64,000 bases of DNA from FEB-22 sp003105195 (GCA_027493405.1 JAOSKV010000007.1:5927-69926), one strand, 5' to 3'. Counted from the stretch's first letter, positions 9,782-18,784 are shown. A program made the numbers and translations. Notes: a model not told the origin generated them from the letters alone.

Positions 9782-10908
9782 ATGGCCGAAATTGCGATCC
9801 GCAACCTCGTCAAGACGTTCGGCGATGTCGATGTCATCAAGGGTCTCAGTCTGGATATCCATCATGGCGAATTCGTCGTCATCGTCGGGCCGTCGGGATG
9901 CGGTAAGTCAACGCTCCTGCGTCTGATGGCCGGGCTGGAGGCGCATCAGGCCGACGCGATTGCCATCGACGGGCGCGACCTCGCGCCGCTCTCTCCGGGG
10001 AGCGGGAGGTGGCGATGGTCTTTCAGTCCTATGCGCTCTATCCACACAAGACGGTGCGCGAGAACATAGCGTTCCCGCTGCGGATGATCGGACTTTCCAG
10101 GGCGGAGATCGCCAAGAAGGTCGATGAAGCCGCGCGTATCCTGCAGATCGCGCATCTTCTGGACCGCAAGCCGAGTCAGCTCTCGGGCGGCCAGAAGCAG
10201 CGCGTCGCCATCGGGCGCGCGATCGTCCGCTCTCCCAAGGTCTTCCTCTTCGATGAACCTCTGAGCAATCTCGACGCCGATCTTCGCGGGCAAATGCGCA
10301 GCGAGATCGTCAGGCTGCACCGCACCCTGGGCGCGACCATGATCTACGTCACCCATGACCAAGTCGAGGCGATGACCATGGCCGACCGGATCGTCGTGCT
10401 GCGAGACGGCATCGTCGAGCAAATTGGCACACCACTGGACATTTACAATCGACCGGTCAATCAGTTCGTCGCGTCCTTCATCGGCTCGCCCAGGATGAAC
10501 TTCGTCGATTGCATCGTCATGGAACGCGGCGAAGCCGGGGAAGTGGCGTTTGCCGGCGGCGCGGCCCGAACGGAGATCCCGGTCGAGGAAGCGCGGCGCC
10601 ATGCCGGTGCCCGGATTGCGGGCATCCGCCCGGACGCCGTAGCGGCCGGCAAACATGACGAAGGTGCAATCGATACCAGCTTGGCGGTCGACCGCATCGA
10701 GCTTCTGGGATCCCGCACACGCTACAGCGGACAATTGGGAGCGAACAGCGAATTCACCATCGAGCTGCCGGGGCCTCCCGCCGTTCGCGAGGGTGACAGG
10801 ATCGACTTCCACTTCGCCGTGTCGTCGGTCCATTTCTTCGCGGAAAACGGCAGGCGCCTCTGGCGGGCTGCTGGAGAGCTCCCTCTTTTCGGGAGTTTAA
10901 AGAGTTGA
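9782..10908 (+). pseudogene. Sugar ABC transporter ATPase (UgpC/MsmX-like), frameshifted
   Basis: ATP-binding subunit that energises the CUT1 importer. The first frame carries Walker A (GPSGCGKST) and stops making sense after LAPLSPG. The second frame, from about 10009, carries AMVFQSYALYPHKT (Q-loop), the signature LSGGQKQRVAIGRA, Walker B LFDEPLSNLDA, the H-loop VTHDQVEA and a C-terminal TOBE domain. One G is missing from the GGGG run at about 9995-9998: adding it gives SPGEREVAMVFQ, the normal sequence of the family. AAAGGA at 9770-9775 suits ATG 9782 (9779 is possible). Most likely a sequencing error. The last 15 or so residues (to 10908) do not look like the family and lie next to a compositional break. 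Confidence 0.85.
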
Positions 10909-10992
10909 CTCACTCCTTGGCGGGTTCGACATGGAGGCGGGGATGCAGGACCCGCGGCGGCTGCGGTGCGCGGTGACGGGCGAGCCGGCCCG

Positions 10993-11331
10993 TCAGTCGC
11001 CCTGGCCGGGTTTCGCGGAGAAGAACTTGTCGCGCTTGCCCGGCATGCCGTCGAACTCCTTCGCATCGGGCGGCGGCTCGCGCTTGCGCGTGATGTTGGG
11101 CCACGCGCGCGCATGCTCGTCGTTGAGCCGCAGCCATTGCTCGAGGCCCGGCTCGGTGTCGGGCACGATCGCCTCGGCCGGGCATTCCGGCACGCAGACC
11201 CCGCAATCGATGCACTCGTCCGGATGGATGACGAGCATGTTCTCGCCCTCGTAGAAGCAGTCGACCGGGCACACCTCGACGCAGTCCATGTACTTGCAGC
11301 GGATGCAGTTGTCGGTGACAACGTAGGTCAT
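10993..11331 (-). CDS. fdxA: 7Fe ferredoxin, FdxA family
   Basis: Small cytosolic electron carrier of 112 aa with one [3Fe-4S] and one [4Fe-4S] cluster. Cysteine pattern: CIRCKYMDCVEVCPVDC near residues 9-25, then CIDCGVCVPECP near 40-51, then the long acidic C-terminal tail typical of FdxA (PGLEQW, EFDGMPGKRDKFF). The start overlaps the stop of the truncated hemoglobin gene by 4 bases (ATGA), so the two are translationally coupled. The pairing suggests that the ferredoxin may reduce the hemoglobin or a partner in NO/O2 chemistry; this is inference. Confidence 0.93.
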   Translation of the reverse strand: MTYVVTDNCIRCKYMDCVEVCPVDCFYEGENMLVIHPDECIDCGVCVPECPAEAIVPDTEPGLEQWLRLNDEHARAWPNITRKREPPPDAKEFDGMPGKRDKFFSAKPGQGD

Positions 11332-11726
11332 GCCGCGCTCCCGGGAGGCCAGGCCCGGTCGGGCCGGTAGAACAGGGCGAGCCGGAGACTCTCCGCGATG
11401 CGCGCGGCCTTCTCCCGCAGGCTCGCCGCGACCGGATCGGCGAACAGTTCGTCGCAGGTTTCGCCGAACAGCGCCAGCCAGCGGCTGAACAGCTCGGGCT
11501 CCATGCCGTCGAGCCGCTTGTGCACGGCCACCGGGTTTCCCTTGTAGCGGCCCGAGGTGAACATCACGGACGACCAGAACTCGCGCATCGTCGCGAGATG
11601 CGGCTCCCAGTCTCCCGGGATGGCGCGATGGAAGATCGGCGCCAGCTGCGGATCCGCCCGCACCTTCTCGTAGAACGCGTCCACCAGCCGGCGAATTCCG
11701 TCCTCGGTCAGTTCATCGAACCGCAT
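11328..11726 (-). CDS. Group III truncated hemoglobin
   Basis: Heme protein of about 132 aa with the group III truncated globin pattern: RRLVDAFYEKVRADPQLAPIF at the start, W of PGDWEPHL, FWSSVMFTSGRYKGNP, and a distal part ending FYRPDRAWPP. HKRLDGM supplies the likely proximal His. I took ATG 11726 because the upstream extension in the same frame has no globin character. Members of this group have been linked to NO detoxification and microaerobic respiration; the specific role here is not established. It is coupled to fdxA. Confidence 0.88.
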   Translation of the reverse strand: MRFDELTEDGIRRLVDAFYEKVRADPQLAPIFHRAIPGDWEPHLATMREFWSSVMFTSGRYKGNPVAVHKRLDGMEPELFSRWLALFGETCDELFADPVAASLREKAARIAESLRLALFYRPDRAWPPGSAA

Positions 11727-12162
11727 CGCGACGTGCCATCGATCGAGCCATGCATCATGCAGAGACAATACACGCGACGAGAAGGATCGACACTCCGGAC
11801 ACATCCTTATCGGCAGCGCGCAATGCTGATATGCACGCCCTCGCCACCGTTCGTTGGGGTCGGATGACGCGAGGAGAGGTCCGCTCATCGAGCAGAAGCA
11901 TTGCCGGGAATCGGCAGAAATTTTCATCTGTTCGGCAGACGGCGGCGGAAGCGTCGCTGTCGCGGAAGGCCGCCGGCGGCGTGACGGCGCCGCCCGCGCG
12001 ACGGCGACTCCATCCGGGCGCGGCGCCGCGTCAGTGCAGAACCGTTGAAGGTATCCGGCAAATCAATTCGTTTGCCCCTGCGCGCGCAGCGCCCCGATAA
12101 CCTCACGGGGCGGCAGACGCCGGACCCGCATTCGTTCGTTCACGCCGGGGGCTTCGGCCGAG
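11727..12162. other. Divergent intergenic region between hemoglobin and oxidase genes
   Basis: 436 bases between two genes that point away from each other, so it should hold both promoters. No coding sequence is convincing. I looked for FNR-type (TTGAT-N4-ATCAA) and NsrR-type half sites because of the NO/O2-linked neighbours and found no clear match; TTGA and TCAA occur near 12048-12070 with the wrong spacing. The stretch 12110-12160 may be leader of the oxidase gene. Confidence 0.5.
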
Positions 12163-13779
12163 ATGTCGACGCGCACAATCGAGCAGGCCGTTTCGCACGA
12201 TCGTCCGAGCGGCTGGAGACGCTATCTCTATTCCACCAACCACAAGGACATCGGCACGATGTATCTCGTGTTCGCGATCCTTGCGGGTCTCCTCGGCGCT
12301 CTCTTCTCGGTCGCCATCCGCATCGAGCTCCAGGAGCCGGGCCTGCAGCTCTTCGCGGACGGTCACGCCTACAACGCGTTCGTGACGGCGCACGGGCTCG
12401 TCATGATCTTCTTCGCGCTGATGCCGGCGCTGATCGGCGGCTTCGGCAACTGGATGATCCCGCTCATGATCGGTGCGCCCGACATGGCGTTCCCGCGCAT
12501 GAACAACATCTCGTTCTGGCTGCTGCCGAGCTCCTTCGCGCTGTTGATCCTCTCGTTCTTCGTGGAAGGCGCGCCCGGCGCCGCGGGCGCCGGCACCGGC
12601 TGGACGCTGTACGCCCCGCTCTCGACCTCCGGCCACCCGGGTCCCGCGGTCGATTTCGCGATCCTGTCGCTGCACCTCGCCGGCGCCTCCTCGATCCTGG
12701 GCGCGATCAACTTCATCACCACGATCTTCAACATGCGGGCGCCCGGCATGACGCTGCACAAGATGCCGCTGTTCGCCTGGGCGGTCCTGGTGACGGCCTT
12801 CATGCTGCTCCTGTCGCTGCCGGTTCTCGCCGGCGCCATCACGATGCTGCTGACCGACCGCAACTTCGCCTCGGCCTTCTACGCCGCCGCGGGCGGCGGC
12901 GATCCCAACCTCTACCAGCACCTGTTCTGGTTCTTCGGCCACCCGGAGGTGTACATCATGATCCTCCCGGGCTTCGGCATCGTCAGCCACGTCGTGGCGA
13001 CCTTCAGCCGCAAGCCGGTGTTCGGCTATCTCGGCATGGTGTACGCGATGGTGGCGATCGGCCTGATCGGCTTCATCGTCTGGGCGCACCACATGTACAC
13101 GGTCGGGATGACGGCGTCCGCCCAGGCCTATTTCGCCGCGGCCAGCATGGTGATCGCGGTGCCGACCGGCATCAAGATCTTCTCCTGGATCGCCACCATG
13201 TGGGGCGGATCCGTGTCGTTCCGCACGCCGATGCTGTGGGCGATCGGCTTCGTCTTCGTGTTCACGGTCGGGGGAGTGACCGGCATCGTGGTCGCCAATC
13301 CGGGCCCGGATCGCGTGCTGCACGACACCTATTACGTGATCGCGCACTTCCACTACGTGCTGTCGCTCGGCGCCGTGTTCGCGATCTTCGCGGGCTGGTA
13401 CTACTGGTTCCCCAAGATCACCGGCTACATGTATTCCGAGCGGATCGGCCGGCTGCATTTCTGGCTGACCTTCGCGGGGGTGAACCTCGCCTTCTTCCCG
13501 CATCATTTCCTGGGTCTCGCCGGCATGCCGCGGCGGATCGTGGACTACCCGGATGCGTTCGCGGGCTGGAACCTGGTGTCGTCGCTCGGCGCCTATCTCT
13601 CCACGGTCGGCCTTCTCGTCTTCTTCTTCGGCGTGGCGCGCGCCTTCGTGCGGAGGATCGAAGCGCCGGACAATCCATGGGGCGCGGGCGCGACCACGCT
13701 GGAATGGACGCTGCCGTCCCCGCCGCCGTTCCACCAGTTCGCGGTCCTGCCGAGGATCGGCGCCCGCCCGGCGATGTGA
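12163..13779 (+). CDS. ctaD: Cytochrome c oxidase subunit I, aa3-type
   Basis: Catalytic membrane subunit (538 aa, about 12 spans) of a heme-copper oxidase that reduces O2 to water. Heme and copper ligands are visible: His in TAHGLVMIF (low-spin heme), GHPEVYI (CuB His, cross-linked Tyr and the proton-channel Glu of A1-type enzymes), AHHMYTVG (two CuB His) and HDTYYVIAHFHYV (heme a3 and heme a His). No subunit II, III or heme-assembly gene lies beside it, which is unusual: the partner subunits must be elsewhere or this is an extra copy. Upstream and divergent are a truncated hemoglobin and fdxA. Confidence 0.93.
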   Translation: MSTRTIEQAVSHDRPSGWRRYLYSTNHKDIGTMYLVFAILAGLLGALFSVAIRIELQEPGLQLFADGHAYNAFVTAHGLVMIFFALMPALIGGFGNWMIPLMIGAPDMAFPRMNNISFWLLPSSFALLILSFFVEGAPGAAGAGTGWTLYAPLSTSGHPGPAVDFAILSLHLAGASSILGAINFITTIFNMRAPGMTLHKMPLFAWAVLVTAFMLLLSLPVLAGAITMLLTDRNFASAFYAAAGGGDPNLYQHLFWFFGHPEVYIMILPGFGIVSHVVATFSRKPVFGYLGMVYAMVAIGLIGFIVWAHHMYTVGMTASAQAYFAAASMVIAVPTGIKIFSWIATMWGGSVSFRTPMLWAIGFVFVFTVGGVTGIVVANPGPDRVLHDTYYVIAHFHYVLSLGAVFAIFAGWYYWFPKITGYMYSERIGRLHFWLTFAGVNLAFFPHHFLGLAGMPRRIVDYPDAFAGWNLVSSLGAYLSTVGLLVFFFGVARAFVRRIEAPDNPWGAGATTLEWTLPSPPPFHQFAVLPRIGARPAM

Positions 13780-13828
13780 GGCCGGACCATCGCTCGGGTC
13801 CGGCCGAGGCGTTGCGACTGATCGACGG

Positions 13829-15358
13829 CTAGGCTGCGGCCCGCTCCAGCGCGATCTCGGCCTGCAGGTTCTCGACGTCCCGGAAGATCGAGGCGACCGC
13901 GACCACCCGGCCGCCGCGCTTGTAGCGGACCAGGCAGTCCTTGTCGGCGATGCTGCCCTCGATCTCGAGCGCGTCCCAGCCGCGGCCGTGGCCGACATAG
14001 TTGATCGGCACGTCGTAGTGCTGGCTCCAGAAGAACGGCACGGCGTCGAAGGCCTGGCGATGCCCCAGCATGTTGAGCGCGGCGGTCTGGCCCTGGCGCT
14101 CGGCCACCACCCAGTGCTCCACCCGGATCGGCTCGCCGGCGCGCGGATCGGGCCACCGGGCGATGTCGCCGGCCGCGTAGACGCCCGGCACGCTGGTCTC
14201 CAGGCACGCATCGACGAGCACGCCGTCCTCGCAGCGAAGCCCCGCCCGCTCGGCGAGGGCGGTGCGCGGCCGCACGCCGGTGCCGGCGACGACGAGGTCG
14301 GCTTCCAGCACGGTCCCGTCCTTCAGGGTCACGCGCTGCGCCGCGATCGCGGCGGCGAGCTTCTCCAGGTGGAAGACGACGCCATGCGATTCGTGCAGTC
14401 CGCGCACCAGGTCGCCGAGCTCGGCGCCGAGGATCCGCTCCATCGGGCGCGGCTCCGGCGCCACCACGTGCACGGCGAGGCCGCGCGCGCGCAGCGAGGC
14501 CGCGACCTCGAGGCCGATGAAGCTCGCGCCGAGCACCACGGCCGTGCGGGTCGTGGCGGCCGCGGCGACGATGGCGCGGCAGTCCGCGAACGAGCGCAGC
14601 GTGTGGACATGCGGCAGGTCGATCCCGGGGATCGGCGGGCGTACCGGCTCGGCCCCGGTCGCGAGCAGCAGCCGGTCGTAGGGAACGGCGCCGCCGTCGG
14701 CCAGCGCGACCGTGCGCGCGGCCGGATCGATGGCCTCGACGCGGGTCGACAGCCGCAGCTCGATTCCGTTCTCGCGATAGAAGTCGTCGGAGCGCAGCGG
14801 CACCCAGTCCTCGGGTGCACTGCCCGCGAGATAGTCCTTCGAGAGGTTCGGCCGGTCGACCGGGGCGTCCGCGTCCTCGCTCAGCATCACGAGGCTGTCG
14901 CCGTAGCCCTGCCGGCGCAGCATCTCGGCCGCCGCGAAGCCGGCCGCGCCGCCGCCGACGATCACGATGCGCTGCGGCTGCTCCGCCGCAGGCGGCGGCC
15001 GGCGTGCCGACGGGACGTCGCGCCGCTCGCGCACGAATACCTTGCCGGCGGCCTCTTCGACCGACCAGCAGGGGAGCGCGTTCAGGGCGGGTGCCCGCGT
15101 CGCCTCTCCGGTGCGCAGATCGAAACCGGCGTGGTGCCAGGGGCAGCGCACCTCGAAGCCGTGCACCAGCCCCTGCTCCAGCGGCCCGTGATAGTGCGAG
15201 CAGTGCCGCCCGATCGCGAAGAACGCACCGTCCTTGCGGACCAGCAGCACCTCGTCGTCGCCGACATGGCCCGCCAGCATCCCGTTCTCCGGCATCTCGG
15301 CAACCGCGATTCCCTCGCGCAGATCCGGCCCGCGCTGGTCATTCTGCTCACTTGCCAT
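13829..15358 (-). CDS. Rieske-FAD oxidoreductase fusion (AIFM3-like ferredoxin reductase)
   Basis: 509 aa protein joining an N-terminal Rieske [2Fe-2S] domain to an NAD(P)H-dependent FAD reductase. Rieske ligands: Cys53-x-His55 and Cys72-x2-His75 (CPWHHAGFD). Reductase: FAD-binding GGGAAG near 135-140, a second dinucleotide motif LGASFIGLE near 270 and the YAAGDIARW FAD-contact motif. Such fusions pass electrons from NAD(P)H to a Rieske centre, commonly for oxygenases or redox homeostasis; the partner is not encoded beside it. It is convergent with ctaD (49 bases apart) and lies downstream of a LysR gene on the same strand. Confidence 0.9.
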   Translation of the reverse strand: MASEQNDQRGPDLREGIAVAEMPENGMLAGHVGDDEVLLVRKDGAFFAIGRHCSHYHGPLEQGLVHGFEVRCPWHHAGFDLRTGEATRAPALNALPCWSVEEAAGKVFVRERRDVPSARRPPPAAEQPQRIVIVGGGAAGFAAAEMLRRQGYGDSLVMLSEDADAPVDRPNLSKDYLAGSAPEDWVPLRSDDFYRENGIELRLSTRVEAIDPAARTVALADGGAVPYDRLLLATGAEPVRPPIPGIDLPHVHTLRSFADCRAIVAAAATTRTAVVLGASFIGLEVAASLRARGLAVHVVAPEPRPMERILGAELGDLVRGLHESHGVVFHLEKLAAAIAAQRVTLKDGTVLEADLVVAGTGVRPRTALAERAGLRCEDGVLVDACLETSVPGVYAAGDIARWPDPRAGEPIRVEHWVVAERQGQTAALNMLGHRQAFDAVPFFWSQHYDVPINYVGHGRGWDALEIEGSIADKDCLVRYKRGGRVVAVASIFRDVENLQAEIALERAAA

Positions 15359-15430
15359 GGCCTTCTCCTCCAGCTTTCCATCGGGACATTCGACGCCTGT
15401 TGCGCACCAAGGTTCCCGCGTCGGCCGCAG

Positions 15431-16274
15431 CTAGCCGCGCGCGCCGGTCAGGCTCTGCAGGCCGGCGAGTGCGGGCGCCATCAGGCGTTCGTCGGCATCG
15501 GCGGAGTGCACGACATAGACCGGGTAGGAGAATCGCGGGGCGCCGGCCACCAGCTGCAGGCGTCCGGCCTCCAGGTGCTGCCGGACGGCCTGCAGCCTGA
15601 AATATCCGCAGCCGCCGGCCGCCAGCACGTAGTTGAGCGCGAGGGGACCGAGATTGGCCGCCAGTCCGGGCTCGGCGTCCGGGAACGCGACCCCGTGATG
15701 GAGCGCGAAGTCCGGCCCCCAGTCGACGTGCACGTATTCGGTGCCGTGCGCGCCGTCCGGGTTGGTCGTGACGAACACGAGCTCCTCCTCCATCAGCAGG
15801 TCGACCTTCAGTCCCGGCCGGTGCGCCGGCGCGTACATGAGGGCGACGTCGACCAGGCCCGAGGCCACGTGGGCGAGGAGGTCCTGCGGCACGTCCACGT
15901 GGGCGCGCACCGCGATGTCCTTCAGGGTGCGCCGCATCCACACCACCCAGTCGAGCAGAAGCGGCTGCCACAGGCTCACCTCGCTTCCGAGCGTGAGCAC
16001 CGCGCGATGTCCGCGCGGCACCGCGACCTGCTGGCGCGCGTGCTGCCAGAGCTGGACGAAGGTGGGCGCATAGCGGAGGAACTGCTCGCCGGCCGGCGTC
16101 AGCGTGGCGCCGCTCTTGTTGCGCACGAACAGCTGCCGGCCGAGGTGCTGCTCGAGCAGCCGGATGCGGGCGCTCACCGTGGTCTGGGCGACGTTCAACC
16201 GCTCGGAGGCGCTGATGAAGCTCCCGGACGAGACGATTTCATTGAAAGGTTCTTGATTTTGGCTCGATGTCCAT
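15431..16274 (-). pseudogene. LysR-family transcriptional regulator, N-terminus frameshifted
   Basis: Winged-helix regulator with a C-terminal effector-binding domain. The main frame starts abruptly at NVAQTTVSARIRLLEQHLG, inside the recognition helix, and runs to GARG. The missing first helix is found upstream in another frame: ATG at 16274 (reverse strand) gives MDIEPKSRTF, and after skipping one base near 16245-16247 gives NEIVSSGSFISASERL, which joins perfectly to NVAQTT. With that repair it is about 280 aa, slightly short but normal in layout. Probably a sequencing error; if real, the protein cannot bind DNA. It may control the downstream Rieske-FAD gene or an operon across the AT-richer promoter region upstream. 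Confidence 0.8.
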
Positions 16275-16896
16275 TAGGAAGTTTATAGCATGAAAATAGC
16301 GGAAAATGGCGATTGATATCAGTATTCATGTTGACCTGCAGTCGAACGGCGGGTCAGTTGTTCTTGTTTTGTTCTTGACTTTTCGGGCGGTCTGAGACAG
16401 CCTGTCATTGGCCCGGCTCACAGGGGTGCCGACCGGTGGCATGTTCGGTGGAGTCGGGCTGCGGTCCCGCGCGCCCGGCCAGCCACCGGGCTCCCGGGCG
16501 GTGGCCGATCCGGGCACCACCCCGACACCAGGGTCGGGGGGCGGAAAACGATCCGCTGACAGGGCAGGCGACAACGTCCTGACCCCGAGGTGCTTTCGGC
16601 CGCCGTCAGCGCCGCAGTGGAGCGCCGAGAGGCGCGCCGGACCCGATCGCAAGGGGCCGGCAAGGCAGCGTTTCGCACCCGCTGCCACCCGGCCGGGCCT
16701 CGCACGCCCGGCCACGGGCCCGCGAGCGCAAGCGGGCCGCGCCGTCTCGGCGCTCCGCTCCCTCGGGGAGCCACGCGGGCATGCTCCGGGCGCTGGGCGC
16801 CGCGGAAACGAGGAAGCCGTCGCTTCGCGCGGGTCCCTCGGCCGGAATCGGCGTCCGGGATGCGACGTCATGCGGGACGTCGTGCGCGCGCGATCG
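16275..16896. other. 622-base non-coding region upstream of LysR and downstream of dctM
   Basis: Part 16275-16410 is clearly AT-richer than its surroundings, with T-rich runs near 16357-16385, and looks like promoter DNA for the LysR gene. Part 16410-16870 is extremely GC-rich and open in several frames, but the translations are arginine/proline/glycine strings without protein character. A hairpin with a 7-bp stem and 8-base loop lies at 16717-16738; there is no T tract, so I do not call it a terminator. Downstream of dctM nothing else recognisable is present. Confidence 0.5.
16396..16406. promoter_or_regulatory. Perfect short dyad GACAG-C-CTGTC
   Basis: An 11-base perfect inverted repeat, GACAGCCTGTC, sits in the AT-richer stretch about 120 bases upstream of the LysR start. 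It could be an operator. It is short, so chance occurrence is quite possible. Confidence 0.2.
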
Positions 16897-18294
16897 TCAC
16901 GGCCCGGCGAGGAAGTGCGGCAGGAACAGCGAGAGCGACGGCACGAGGATGAGCAGCGTGATCCGGCCGATCTCGGCCGCGAAGAACGGCATCACGCCGG
17001 CGAACACCTCGGCCATGCGGACGTTCTGCGCCAGCGCCGCGATGATGAAGACGTTGAGGCCGACCGGCGGCGTGATCAGTCCCAGCTCGACCACCACCAG
17101 GGCGAGGATGCCGAACCAGATCTTCAGGTCGTCCGCGGTGAGCCCGTAGGCGGCCTGCGCGGCCGTGACGGTCTCGCCGCCGTTGACGTCGAGCAGCGCC
17201 GGCCAGAAGAACGGCAGCACCACCAGGATCATGGCGAGCGAGTCCATGAAGCAGCCGAGCACGATCAGGACCAGCAGCATCAGGATCATGAGCAGCCAGG
17301 GATCGACGCCGCTCGCCGCGCTCCAGCTCGCCATCGCGGCCGGAAGGCCCGCGCGGGCGAAGAAGCCCTTGAGCACCTCGGCCCCGAACAGGATCAGATA
17401 GATCATGCCGCTGGTCACGGCGGTGTCGAGGATCGAGCGGCGGATGCTGTCGAGGGAGAGCCCCTCGCCGGGACCCTTCAGGCGCAACAGCAGGCCGTAG
17501 GCCAGGATCGCGGTGGCGCCCACCGCCGCCGCCGGGGTCGGCGTGAACAGGCCGAGCCCGAGCCCCGCCACGATCGACCCGAAGATCAGGAGCACGGGGA
17601 TCAGCCGCAGCAACGCGGTGCGCCTCTCCTCGCGGCCCATGGCGGCGGTCAGCGGCGCGAGCGCGGGACGCAGCCGCACCTGGATCGCGATCACCGTGAT
17701 GAACAGCGCGACCGCGATCAGCCCGGGGATCACGGCCGCCTGGAACATCTCGACGATCGAGGCTTCCACGATGATCGCGTAGATCACCAGCGCGACCGAG
17801 GGCGGGATCAGGATGCCGAGCGTCCCGCCGGCCGCGAGCGTGCCGGTCGCGAGCCGCGGTGCGTAGTTGAGCCGGTCGAGCTCCGGCAGGGCGACGCGGC
17901 CCATGGTCGAGGCGGTCGCGAGCGAGGAGCCGCACACCGCGCCGAAGCCCGCGCAGGCCCCGATCGCCGCCATCGCGACGCCGCCGCGCAGCCGCCCCAC
18001 CAGCGCGTTGAGGCCCTGGAACAGGTCGCGGCTGAGCTTCGAATGGCTCGCCAGGAATCCCATCAGGATGAACAGCGGCACGACCGAGAGGTCGTAGTTC
18101 GCCACCGTGCCCCAGAGCAGGGTCTTGAACTGCTTGAGGTAGGGCTCGAAGCGCAGGAAGGGCACCGCGAGGGACAGCGCATAGTTGCCGCCGATGCCGA
18201 CCGCGATCATGGCGATGCCGACCGGCACGCGCAGGATGAGCAGTGCGAACAGGACGACGAGCGCGGCGATGCCGATGAGTTCCCGCTCAGTCAT
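16897..18294 (-). CDS. dctM: TRAP transporter large permease (DctM)
   Basis: Large membrane subunit of a tripartite ATP-independent periplasmic transporter, which imports organic acids with Na+ or H+. About 465 aa with 11-12 spans. Family motifs: GACAGFGAVCGSSLATASTMG, LGILIPPSVALVIYA and LGLITPPVGLNVFI. I start at ATG 18294 (MTERELIGIAALVVL); the longer open frame has an arginine/serine-rich leader that belongs to dctQ in another frame. It overlaps dctQ by 8 bases. Together with the upstream dctQ and dctP it forms a complete transporter. Confidence 0.92.
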   Translation of the reverse strand: MTERELIGIAALVVLFALLILRVPVGIAMIAVGIGGNYALSLAVPFLRFEPYLKQFKTLLWGTVANYDLSVVPLFILMGFLASHSKLSRDLFQGLNALVGRLRGGVAMAAIGACAGFGAVCGSSLATASTMGRVALPELDRLNYAPRLATGTLAAGGTLGILIPPSVALVIYAIIVEASIVEMFQAAVIPGLIAVALFITVIAIQVRLRPALAPLTAAMGREERRTALLRLIPVLLIFGSIVAGLGLGLFTPTPAAAVGATAILAYGLLLRLKGPGEGLSLDSIRRSILDTAVTSGMIYLILFGAEVLKGFFARAGLPAAMASWSAASGVDPWLLMILMLLVLIVLGCFMDSLAMILVVLPFFWPALLDVNGGETVTAAQAAYGLTADDLKIWFGILALVVVELGLITPPVGLNVFIIAALAQNVRMAEVFAGVMPFFAAEIGRITLLILVPSLSLFLPHFLAGP

Positions 18295-18784
18295 CGCCGC
18301 GCTCGTCGGGGATCTGGAGTGCGGCGACGAGCGCCCAGAGGGCGAGCGAGACGATGCCCGGGGCATAGAAGGGCCAGACCGGCCAGCCGAGAACGCCGGA
18401 GCGCGCATTGTCCGCCTGCGTCTCCAGCATGCCGAGGACCATCCAGTAGGCCAGGAAGCCCGCGACCAGGACGCCGGCCACGAGCCAGAGCCGGTCGAGC
18501 AGGCGGCGCGCCGCGAGGGGGAGAAGCTTCACGAACAGCTCCACCTTCACGTGGCCGCGGCGCGCCTGGCAGTAGGGCCAGAACATGAGCGCGGCGCACG
18601 AGATCGCGAGGCTCACGAAATCCTCGTAGCCCGGCAGCCCGCTGACGCTGCCGCCGTAGTGCCGCGCGAGGCGATCGAGCCCGAAGCCGGCGATGTTGAC
18701 GGAGGTGACCAGCATGATGGCGATGAGCAGGACGCCGCCGACGATCGCCCAGCCCTCGGCCAGCCGCAGTGCGATGCGTTGCAC
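18287..18784 (-). CDS. dctQ: TRAP transporter small permease (DctQ)
   Basis: Four-span membrane protein of 165 aa, the usual size for DctQ. Hydrophobic stretches lie near residues 10-30, 55-72, 95-118 and 135-155, with the conserved GHVKVELFVK region between spans 2 and 3. It links DctM to the periplasmic binding protein. It lies between dctP and dctM on the same strand, overlapping dctM by 8 bases. Confidence 0.9.
   Translation of the reverse strand: MQRIALRLAEGWAIVGGVLLIAIMLVTSVNIAGFGLDRLARHYGGSVSGLPGYEDFVSLAISCAALMFWPYCQARRGHVKVELFVKLLPLAARRLLDRLWLVAGVLVAGFLAYWMVLGMLETQADNARSGVLGWPVWPFYAPGIVSLALWALVAALQIPDERGDD

Noticed and set aside
10879..10899. CTCCC...GGGAG hairpin followed by TTT as a terminator for the sugar operon
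   Set aside because: Only a 5-bp stem, inside the open frame of the ATPase gene, and next to a suspected sequence join; too weak to call.
12045..12075. FNR- or NnrR-like site upstream of ctaD
   Set aside because: TTGA and TCAA occur but with a spacer far from the required four bases.
16408..18588. Very long open frame on the + strand through the TRAP genes
   Set aside because: It is antisense to dctM and dctQ, which have clear family motifs; its translation is Arg/Glu/His/Asp-rich shadow sequence typical of high-GC DNA.
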